NCBI GenBank assembly: GCA_031263265.1
Contig: JAISGE010000008.1
Coordinates: forward strand, 1 to 6,135
Length of the DNA stretch: 6,135 nucleotides
From: Treponema sp.
Lineage (GTDB): Bacteria > Spirochaetota > Spirochaetia > Treponematales > Breznakiellaceae
Direction: 5' to 3'
Shown: in pieces, positions 1 through 5,324 of the stretch
Position numbering within the stretch: the first letter of the stretch is position 1
Layout of the letters: every line of letters starts with the position of its first letter
Notes under the pieces: model-generated
What the model was told of the DNA's origin: nothing
Database searches by the model: none
The model's input: the letters and a program-made list of their open reading frames with translations, nothing else
Made by a program: the position numbers and the translations under genes

Positions 1-25
1 CTTCCCACCTCGCCCCCCGCAGGGC

Positions 26-1084
26 TTAGCTTCGCAGGAGCAGTAAGGCTTCCGGGGGGATAAACAACTGCTCTGGTATCTCCTGGAACCGGTATTTACT
101 GTATTTCCACCAGATCTCCCCGTGCTCTGAAGGACGTGAAGCATCCCCATTGGTAAAGAGCAGCACTTGCTCAAAAGGCTCTTCAGCGCGGCGGGTGATG
201 GCCATGCGGACGTGGTTGTACGTTCCCTGCTCTTTTGCTTCCCATACCGGCTCCAAATCATGGGCACGGATCCCCACATGGGTAATAGCATCTTCAATGG
301 GTACAGACACCCGCAGGGGCAAGCCCCAATCCAGGGCGTACAGTTCCTGTACGCCAAGCCGCCGGATAGGAGAAATATTTTTGCACCCGGTAATGCGGGC
401 TACCGGTACTGAACCAGGATGCTGAAACAGGGCTTTGGTGGCTCCTTTAGTCAAAACCTGGCCACTATCCATCACCAGAAGTTCATCACAGATCCTGTAC
501 GCTTCATCCCGGCTATGGGTAACCATGATCACATCATGCCGGGATTCAAGCAGGTGCAGTAGTTGAAGCTGCATCTGTTCCCGCAGGTGCGTATCCAGCG
601 CGGAAAAGGGCTCGTCCAGTAGGATAAGTTCAGGTTCCTGGATGAGCATCCGGGCAAGGGCAGTTCGCTGCTGCTGTCCTCCGGAAAGCTGCCGTGGATA
701 CCGATCTTCAAGGCCGGTAAGTTCAAACCGGGCTATCCAAGGCAGGGCTTTTTGCTGGGCTTTCTGTTTTGAAAGGGAAAGGGCCGCGGTAATATTTTCC
801 AGCACCGTCATCCGGGGAAACAGGGCGTAGTTCTGAAAAAGATACCCAACCTTGCGGGCTTGGGGTTTTAGGTTGATCTTCTGGGCTGAATCAAATAAGA
901 CCCGGCCATTGACGGAAATATGCCCTTCATCAGGTACTTCGATACCCGCGATACATTTGAGGGTCATGCTTTTCCCGCAACCGGAAGCCCCTAAGATTCC
1001 CAGGCACGTATCATCGCTCTCAAATCTGGTTTCAAGACAGAAATGGCGGGATAGGCGTTTACCGATCGAGACCTGCACGCTCAT
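26..1084 (-). CDS. modC: Molybdate ABC transporter, ATP-binding subunit ModC
   Basis: This 352-aa protein is the ATPase that powers molybdate (possibly tungstate) import at the cytoplasmic face of the membrane. All ABC motifs are visible in order: Walker A GASGCGKS at residues 32-39, Q-loop Gln84, signature LSGGQQQR at 133-140, Walker B LILLDE at 153-158, D-loop SALD at 161-164 and switch His190. The C-terminal part (about 230-352) begins TGCKNIS and contains HVGIRAHDL near 269-277. In my recollection this resembles the regulatory domain of Firmicutes and spirochaete molybdate ATPases more than the tandem Mop domain of E. coli ModC. The start codon overlaps the modB stop in an ATGA arrangement, with AAGGGA five bases upstream, so translation is probably coupled to modB. 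The family is certain. Molybdate as substrate is inferred from the operon, and tungstate cannot be excluded. Confidence 0.93.
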   Translation of the reverse strand: MSVQVSIGKRLSRHFCLETRFESDDTCLGILGASGCGKSMTLKCIAGIEVPDEGHISVNGRVLFDSAQKINLKPQARKVGYLFQNYALFPRMTVLENITAALSLSKQKAQQKALPWIARFELTGLEDRYPRQLSGGQQQRTALARMLIQEPELILLDEPFSALDTHLREQMQLQLLHLLESRHDVIMVTHSRDEAYRICDELLVMDSGQVLTKGATKALFQHPGSVPVARITGCKNISPIRRLGVQELYALDWGLPLRVSVPIEDAITHVGIRAHDLEPVWEAKEQGTYNHVRMAITRRAEEPFEQVLLFTNGDASRPSEHGEIWWKYSKYRFQEIPEQLFIPPEALLLLRS

Positions 1085-1788
1085 GGCCGTCCCTTGCCCG
1101 GATCAAGCGCTGCCGGTGGTTCCGGGGGACGCTCATTTTGCAAGGTCGCATAATTCATCAAGGCCACCACGACAAAGGAAAACAGGACAATAATAAGCAC
1201 GTAGGTATACGCCGTATCCATATCTCCCGATGACACCGTGGAATAGATAGCCAAAGGCAAGGTTCGGGTTTTTCCCGCAATATTACCGGCGATCATGGCG
1301 GTGGCACCGAATTCCCCTAAACCCCGGGCAAAGGCCAAGACCCCTCCTGATGCAACCCCAGGCATAGCCGTCGGCAAGCTGACCTTCCAGAATAGGTTCC
1401 ATTCTGACATTCCCAGAGTTCGGGCCGCATAGATCAGGTTGGGGTCTACCTGCTCAAGGGCGCCTCGGGCAGATCGATACATCAAGGGAAAGGATATGGC
1501 CACTGCCGCAAGTACGGTAGCCCCCCAAGAAAAGGCAATTTTGATGCTGAAGTATTCCAAAAAAAACTTGCCAATCGGCCCTCGTACCCCAAAAAGATAC
1601 AACAGAAAAAAACCTGCCACGGTGGGGGGGAGCACCAGCGGCAGGGTAAGCAGCCCATCCAAGATCATCTTCCATTCTTTCCGCCGGATCCCCGCAACTG
1701 CTTTAGCTGCAAAAACCCCCAGAAAAAAGGTTACCCCAATCGCCGCTGAAGCGGTTTTCATGGAAATCAGGATGGGCGAAAGATTCAT
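1081..1788 (-). CDS. modB: Molybdate ABC transporter, permease subunit ModB
   Basis: This 235-aa integral membrane protein forms the translocation channel for the oxyanion. Hydrophobic segments lie near residues 12-32, 45-66, 85-104, 142-166 and 194-212. The EAA loop that docks on the ATPase is clear: AARTLGMSEWNLFWKVSLP at 121-139. It is followed by GEFGAT at 158-163, which is typical of ModB. Length matches the family. The C-terminal tail (217-235) is proline-rich and cytosolic-looking. The gene starts 2 bp after the modA stop, and I see no good Shine-Dalgarno sequence before its ATG, so it probably depends on coupling to modA translation. It overlaps modC by 4 bp. Two short homopolymers, T8 and T7 on the coding strand, encode Phe-Phe pairs and look incidental. 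Confidence 0.93.
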   Translation of the reverse strand: MNLSPILISMKTASAAIGVTFFLGVFAAKAVAGIRRKEWKMILDGLLTLPLVLPPTVAGFFLLYLFGVRGPIGKFFLEYFSIKIAFSWGATVLAAVAISFPLMYRSARGALEQVDPNLIYAARTLGMSEWNLFWKVSLPTAMPGVASGGVLAFARGLGEFGATAMIAGNIAGKTRTLPLAIYSTVSSGDMDTAYTYVLIIVLFSFVVVALMNYATLQNERPPEPPAALDPGKGRP

Positions 1789-1790
1789 GC

Positions 1791-2621
1791 TTAACTGTTC
1801 GGAGAAAAGCCAAAGGCTTTGAAAATCCCTAACCCTTCAGGAGAAGCCAAGAAATCGACAAAAAGCTGGGCAGCCTCTGGATGCTGAGATGCCCCAAGCA
1901 CTCCTATGGGGTAGATCACCTTGGTGGCCAAAAGTCCCTCGGGGAGTTCTTCGATAATCTCCACTTTGGGGGTGGATGTTGCATCGGTAGCATACACGAT
2001 CCCCACTTCCGCGCTCCCTTCACCAACCCAGTTCAAGACCTCCGTAACATTGCTTCCCAGGCTTACTTTGGCAGAAACCTCTTCCCAGGTACCCAGATTG
2101 CTAAATGCTTCTTGAGCATATTGCCCTGCGGGGGTGGTGGCTGGGTCGCCCAAAGCGATAACCTGGGCCTCGGTAATGGTACTGAAACCGGTAACCGGCG
2201 TATCGATCCCCTTAGGCTTAATCAGAACCAACTTGTTCTGCAAAAGGGGTTTAACCGAAGATGCGGGGATGAAGTTCTCTTCTACCAAGGCATCCATTTG
2301 CCGGGTCGCGGCAGACATGAAGACATCCGCTTCTAAGCCCTGCTCAATCTGGGTCTGGAGCCTTCCAGAACTATCGTAGATTCCCTCCACGGTGATCCAG
2401 GGGTAGTTCTTTTGGAACAGGGGAATGAGTTCCTGCACGTAAGCATTCTCAAGGCTCGCCGCGGCTGCCACCAGAATGGTTACAGGCGTTTGTTGGGGAG
2501 CTGCGCTTGGGGCAGCACTCTGCTCTTTGCGGGAACCGGAAAAGACTGGGGTCTGACTCAAGGTGAAGAGTACTAAGGTGCCCAGCATCAGCCGTCCCCA
2601 GTTGGGTTTCATTGGTTTCAT
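1791..2621 (-). CDS. modA: Molybdate-binding periplasmic protein ModA
   Basis: This 276-aa extracytoplasmic binding protein captures molybdate (or tungstate) and delivers it to ModB. Residues 1-28 look like a signal peptide: Lys and Arg up to residue 10, a hydrophobic core at 11-21, and a plausible signal peptidase I cut after VFS at 26-28. A low-complexity Ser/Ala/Pro/Gln linker (about 34-46) follows. The family ligand-pocket motifs are present: AAAASL at 52-57, DSSG at 83-86, TTPAGQYA at 162-169, SNVTEVL at 190-196 and GIVYATDA at 207-214. Ser56, Ser84 or Ser85, Ala165, Val192 and Tyr210 are the likely counterparts of the oxyanion contacts known in E. coli ModA. There is no Cys at the signal cleavage site, so a lipoprotein anchor is not predicted. 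The first ATG is preferred because GGAGGA lies 5 bases upstream; the in-frame ATG three codons later would be 14 bases away. Confidence 0.93.
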   Translation of the reverse strand: MKPMKPNWGRLMLGTLVLFTLSQTPVFSGSRKEQSAAPSAAPQQTPVTILVAAAASLENAYVQELIPLFQKNYPWITVEGIYDSSGRLQTQIEQGLEADVFMSAATRQMDALVEENFIPASSVKPLLQNKLVLIKPKGIDTPVTGFSTITEAQVIALGDPATTPAGQYAQEAFSNLGTWEEVSAKVSLGSNVTEVLNWVGEGSAEVGIVYATDATSTPKVEIIEELPEGLLATKVIYPIGVLGASQHPEAAQLFVDFLASPEGLGIFKAFGFSPNS

Positions 2622-2626
2622 TATTA

Positions 2627-2632
2627 TCCTCC
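2627..2632 (-). promoter_or_regulatory. Ribosome binding site of modA
   Basis: GGAGGA on the minus strand sits 5 bases before the ATG at 2621. It decides between two in-frame Met codons (residues 1 and 4) in favour of the first. It is the only strong ribosome binding site in the mod operon, since modB lacks one and modC has a weaker one inside modB. Confidence 0.8.
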
Positions 2633-2651
2633 ATAAGGTGTAATTTTAATC

Positions 2652-2680
2652 ATTATAGGTACCTATACCGGCTTATACAA
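2652..2680 (-). promoter_or_regulatory. Predicted sigma-70 promoter of the modABC operon
   Basis: On the minus strand there is a perfect -10 box TATAAT (2657 down to 2652). A partial -35 box TTGTAT (2680 down to 2675) lies 17 bases upstream. Transcription would start near 2645, giving a leader of roughly 25 nt that carries the modA ribosome binding site. The weak -35 with a perfect -10 suits a regulated promoter. This is a prediction from sequence only. Confidence 0.65.
2654..2677. promoter_or_regulatory. Palindromic candidate operator over the modA promoter
   Basis: TATAGGTACCTATA (2654-2667) is a perfect 14-bp inverted repeat overlapping the predicted -10 box and part of the spacer. A third TATA follows at 2674-2677, so TATA occurs at 2654, 2664 and 2674, exactly one helical turn apart. 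A protein bound here would block RNA polymerase. By location and TATA-N6-TATA shape, the natural candidate is a ModE-like or other oxyanion-responsive repressor. No regulator gene lies in the window, so the identity of the protein is inferred. Part of the palindrome may simply be the A/T-rich -10 element. Confidence 0.5.
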
Positions 2681-2825
2681 GAGAGGAACCAACAAAACAA
2701 GCGCTATTCGTGAAAATTATAACCACAGAAACAAAATGAAACCCATAATCTATTCCAAATAAAACCAAGGTAAACCCTTAAGCCCGTTTTAAAACTGAGC
2801 AGTACTGACAGGGCAGCGGGTATAC
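2681..2825. other. Divergent intergenic spacer without a recognised gene
   Basis: This stretch between the two predicted divergent promoters has stop codons in all frames and no ORF with a ribosome binding site. It holds short perfect palindromes, GTTTTAAAAC at 2786-2795 and CAGTACTG at 2800-2807, located 30-40 bases upstream of the rightward -35 box. They are short enough to arise by chance. I see no terminator, RNA gene or long repeat here. Confidence 0.5.
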
Positions 2826-2854
2826 TTGACACATTTTTTCTTGGTTGGTAGTAT
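2826..2854 (+). promoter_or_regulatory. Predicted sigma-70 promoter for leader ORF and HD-GYP gene
   Basis: A perfect -35 box TTGACA (2826-2831) is followed, after exactly 17 bases, by TAGTAT (2849-2854), a 4-of-6 match to the -10 consensus. TATATT at 2852-2857 is a better match but would need a 20-base spacer. Transcription would begin around 2860. The resulting leader of about 190 nt is U-rich at first (2871-2886) and includes the short ORF at 2915-3058 before the HD-GYP start. Confidence 0.65.
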
Positions 2855-2914
2855 ATTAAAAATTTATAGAGTTTTTTATTTTTTACCCAATTTCAGACAA
2901 ACAAGGAGTTTGCC

Positions 2915-3058
2915 ATGCAATGTATTAATGTTATTGGGTATGCTTGTTCTATAGCTACCCCCCCCCCCCCCCCCTATTCGCCCCCACCCTACGGTACTCA
3001 TTGGTATGCCACTATATCAAGTTTACCCGTAATTACCTGTGAGGTTATGTATGACTGA
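2915..3058 (+). CDS. Leader ORF with polyproline/C17 tract, upstream of HD-GYP gene
   Basis: This 47-codon ORF matches no family I recognise. Its ATG is preceded by AAGGAG at 2903-2908 with a 6-base spacer, as good a ribosome binding site as those of the annotated genes. It begins MQCINVIGYACSIAT. The C17 run then supplies Pro16-Pro20, followed by YSPPPYG (21-27) and a Tyr/Ser/Val-containing tail ending MYD. The TGA (3056-3058) lies beyond the ATG of the HD-GYP gene, so the two reading frames overlap by 8 bases and the leader covers the downstream ribosome binding site. This layout suggests a regulatory leader peptide or upstream ORF rather than a functional protein. The consecutive prolines could slow ribosomes, which is known for polyproline runs and relieved by EF-P. 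It could also be an untranslated leader that matches a start by chance. Confidence 0.5.
   Translation: MQCINVIGYACSIATPPPPPYSPPPYGTHWYATISSLPVITCEVMYD
2958..2974. repeat. Poly-C tract of 17 bases (poly-G on the other strand)
   Basis: Seventeen consecutive C occur in the leader ORF, followed after six bases by another five C (2981-2985). Homopolymers this long are prone to slipped-strand mispairing. In Treponema pallidum, poly-G tracts near promoters are known to vary in length and alter expression. The minus strand also carries G17, G5 and G3 runs close together, which could form a G-quadruplex. The exact count is the kind of number sequencing and assembly get wrong. Confidence 0.9.
3041..3044 (+). 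promoter_or_regulatory. Ribosome binding site deciding the HD-GYP start
   Basis: GAGG sits 6 bases before the ATG at 3051. It overlaps the alternative GTG start at 3039, which has no ribosome binding site at a suitable distance, so the ATG is the better start. The site lies inside the leader ORF and will be crossed by ribosomes translating it. Confidence 0.7.
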
Positions 3059-3938
3059 TCCTCAAGAAGAGATGAAGGCGTATCTCGAGTATACGGGACT
3101 GATTAAGCGCGTTGAAGAGGTATTTGCCAAGATTGCAATGAATCGTTTTATTGTAAAAGATCCGTTTTCGGGTATCGCAGAAAAAATCTATGAGGATTGC
3201 TTTCGGTTGCTTAAGTTTATCGTTAGAAGCCCAAAGCAGGAACATGATTTGGCAAAAAATGCCGTAGATACCGCACTCTTGTCTACCTGTATTGCCAAAG
3301 CTATGGGTCTTGTAGATTCTGCTATCAGACCTCTGCTTTTGGGTTCCTTGGTCCATGATGTGGGAATGTTGTGTATCCCCCAAAGTATTCTGAAAACCAA
3401 AGCCCTGGTAAAAGCCGAGCAGCAGTATATCATTGCTCACCCCATTCATGGATATAACGTAATTGTCAACGAACTCAAGTATCCTAATTATATTGGCTTG
3501 GTTGCTCTACAACATCATGAATATTGGGACGGTACCGGTTATCCGCGAGGGTTATCAGGAACTGATATTAGTATGACAAGCCGGATCATCGCCTTGGGAG
3601 ATGTTTTTGCTGCTCTAACCTCCCCCCGTTCTTATCGGGGTGCTATGACCGGACATCAGGCTATGAACCATCTGGAACATACCATGGCCGGCCATTTTGA
3701 CCCGGAGATTTTCCAGGTTTTTGTTTCCTTGATGGGCAGGTATCCTCCTGGTTCTGTGGTACGTTTGAATACAGGCGCTACCGCCCTGGTTATTGAGCAG
3801 ACCGATGCCTTACAGCCTCGTATACGCCTCCTTACGGATAAATCAGGAGAGGCTTGTGGTGAGGAAGAGGAACTCAGCTTGAGAGAAGAATCGGATCTGT
3901 TTATTACCGGAGAAGCAGACGTTGAGTATGTGATTTAA
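3051..3938 (+). CDS. HD-GYP domain protein, predicted cyclic-di-GMP phosphodiesterase
   Basis: This 295-aa cytosolic protein belongs to the HD-GYP family, which hydrolyses cyclic di-GMP. The metal-site and signature motifs appear in order: HD at residues 102-103, IP at 109-110, HP at 130-131, HHE at 155-157, DGTGYP at 160-165, the Asp of RIIALGD at 184, SYR at 194-196 and HFDPE at 215-219. The usual HDxGK reads HDVGM, with Met106 in place of Lys. The first 60 residues look helical and match no receiver, GAF or PAS domain I recognise, so no sensor domain is evident. Residues 231-262 (YPPGSVVRLNTG...) resemble the beta-rich tail common in HD-GYP proteins, followed by an acidic end. The gene is visibly more A+T-rich than its neighbours. 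It appears monocistronic, with its own promoter and terminator, and is preceded by an overlapping leader ORF. Confidence 0.9.
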   Translation: MTDPQEEMKAYLEYTGLIKRVEEVFAKIAMNRFIVKDPFSGIAEKIYEDCFRLLKFIVRSPKQEHDLAKNAVDTALLSTCIAKAMGLVDSAIRPLLLGSLVHDVGMLCIPQSILKTKALVKAEQQYIIAHPIHGYNVIVNELKYPNYIGLVALQHHEYWDGTGYPRGLSGTDISMTSRIIALGDVFAALTSPRSYRGAMTGHQAMNHLEHTMAGHFDPEIFQVFVSLMGRYPPGSVVRLNTGATALVIEQTDALQPRIRLLTDKSGEACGEEEELSLREESDLFITGEADVEYVI

Positions 3939-3989
3939 GGTTACCCCCAATCAGATAAGCAAAGAGGTACTATGCTGCGGAATATATTT

Positions 3990-4038
3990 AGAGGTGCCCC
4001 ACCCGGTCCCAGTGCGAGAGGGTGGGGCACCTCTTTTT
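3990..4038 (+). terminator. Intrinsic terminator of the HD-GYP gene
   Basis: A perfect 15-bp stem pairs AGAGGTGCCCCACCC (3990-4004) with its complement at 4020-4034 around a 15-base loop, followed by a run of five T (4034-4038). It lies 51 bases after the HD-GYP stop codon. The last T is the first base of the pepT stop codon as written on this strand. On the minus strand the same hairpin directly follows pepT, but only an A/T-rich stretch without a T-run comes after it, so termination of pepT there would be weaker. Confidence 0.9.
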
Positions 4039-5324
4039 CATACGACTGAATTACCCGCCTGAGGATTCGCTCCCCAGAGCCGGATAAGCTCTAACACCAC
4101 CTTAGCGGCTGCCGCCATCTCAGAAACCGATACCCATTCCCGCAGACTATGCCAATTACGGCCGCCGGTAAAGATATTCGGGCTTGGTATTCCTAACTCG
4201 GTAAGCCGGGAACCATCGGTACCGCCCCGGATTGGCTTGAGCCGGTAGGGTAAGCCCAGGTTCGAGACCGCCTGTTTGAGGATCTCCAAGACCTCAGGCC
4301 GAGCATCGATCTTTTCCTTCATGTTGTAGTACTGAGCTTGGGCATGTACGGTAACCTTGCCTCCAGGAAACTGGGCTTCCACTGCCCGGGCAAAATGGTC
4401 TAAGGCTGCTACCCGCCGCTCAGCTCCGGCACGGTCAAAGTCCCGGATATATACCTCAAGAGAGGCCTGTTCTGGATTGCCCTGAATTTCCATGGCGCTA
4501 TAGTACCCATAATAGCCATCAGTGGCTTCGGGACTTTCAGTCCGCGGGAGCATCACCGCGAAGGAAGCCGCCATAAGCGCGGCATTAACCAAGACCCCCC
4601 GGGCATACCCAAGATGCATCGGCTGGCCAATACAGCGAATCTCCGCCCGGTATGCATTAAAACATTCAACTTCCAGTTCCCCCAGGGAACCCCCGTCTAG
4701 GGTGTAACATGCACAGGCATTGATACTACTCAAGGGGAACTCAGGAAGCCCCTTACCTGTTTCTTCATCCGGGGTAAAAATCAACTCCACAGGACCATGT
4801 TCCTGTTCAGGGTGGCTATGCAGGTATTCTACCGCAGCCATGATCGCAGCAATCCCCGCCTTATCATCCGCTCCCAAGAGGGTGGTACCATCGGTATGTA
4901 TGATGGCTTTACCTTTTTGACCAGCCAGATCCGCATCTTGCGCCGGGTCTAAGACCAGATCCCCGGCAAGGCGTATCTTGGCACCGTCATAAACTTCAAC
5001 CAAGCACGGTTGTACATCCTTACCGGAAACATCATCCGCGGTATCCAGATGGGCCATGAAAGCCAGGGTCTTGTAGGCTTCCTTGCCTGGGGTGGCGGGA
5101 ATCCGGGCAATCACGTAACAATAATCAGTCAATACTACATCGGTGATCCCCAGACTTTTAAGCTCCTGGACCAGGGTCTTTGCCAATTCCCATTGACCTG
5201 GGGTGGAAGGGGTTGCCTCCTCATGGCGGTTGCTGGTGGTCCAATACCGGACGTACCGTAAAAACCGGGTAAGCACCGAACTTGTGATCCCCGTATCCTC
5301 ATGCGGCGTAAATTGTCTATACAT
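4038..5324 (-). CDS. pepT: Peptidase T (tripeptide aminopeptidase)
   Basis: This 428-aa cytosolic zinc enzyme of the M20 family removes the N-terminal residue from tripeptides. Motifs match PepT closely: MAHLDTAD at residues 90-97 (zinc ligand His92, catalytic Asp94), GADDKAG at 151-157 (bridging Asp153), TPDEETGKG at 184-192 (catalytic Glu187, zinc ligand Glu188), TLDGG at 208-212 (Asp210), PIRGGTDGSR at 364-373 and TGGRNWHS at 386-393 (His392). It is slightly longer than the roughly 410 residues of enterobacterial PepT. The ATG at 5324 is chosen because AAGGAG lies 6 bases upstream and the homologous region begins there. The frame stays open to 5654, but that part overlaps the upstream lyase gene and does not look like PepT. 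The start overlaps the end of the aspA-like gene by 8 bases, implying co-transcription and translational coupling. Confidence 0.94.
   Translation of the reverse strand: MYRQFTPHEDTGITSSVLTRFLRYVRYWTTSNRHEEATPSTPGQWELAKTLVQELKSLGITDVVLTDYCYVIARIPATPGKEAYKTLAFMAHLDTADDVSGKDVQPCLVEVYDGAKIRLAGDLVLDPAQDADLAGQKGKAIIHTDGTTLLGADDKAGIAAIMAAVEYLHSHPEQEHGPVELIFTPDEETGKGLPEFPLSSINACACYTLDGGSLGELEVECFNAYRAEIRCIGQPMHLGYARGVLVNAALMAASFAVMLPRTESPEATDGYYGYYSAMEIQGNPEQASLEVYIRDFDRAGAERRVAALDHFARAVEAQFPGGKVTVHAQAQYYNMKEKIDARPEVLEILKQAVSNLGLPYRLKPIRGGTDGSRLTELGIPSPNIFTGGRNWHSLREWVSVSEMAAAAKVVLELIRLWGANPQAGNSVV

Noticed and set aside
1559..1612. A8 and A7 runs within modB as possible slippage sites.
   Set aside because: They encode Phe-Phe pairs in membrane segments, where such runs are common, and the frame is intact.
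1439..1822. A 127-codon plus-strand ORF opposite modB.
   Set aside because: Antisense shadow of a clear ModB gene, with no family resemblance; the long plus-strand frames opposite modA, modC and pepT are rejected for the same reason.
3039..3050. GTG start for the HD-GYP gene, adding four residues.
   Set aside because: The only good ribosome binding site (GAGG 3041-3044) overlaps this GTG and is spaced for the ATG at 3051.
3045..3449. A 134-codon minus-strand ORF opposite the HD-GYP gene.
   Set aside because: The plus strand encodes a complete set of HD-GYP motifs here; the antisense product has no recognisable features.
2915..3938. The leader ORF as an N-terminal extension of the HD-GYP protein joined by tract slippage.
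   Set aside because: The frame matching the HD-GYP gene has a TAA at 3030-3032, between the C tract and the gene, so no tract length gives a fusion.
3972..4049. A 25-codon ORF with AGAGG upstream, running through the terminator hairpin.
   Set aside because: Most of it is the terminator stem, and its end lies beyond the T-tract, so the transcript would usually stop first; likely chance.
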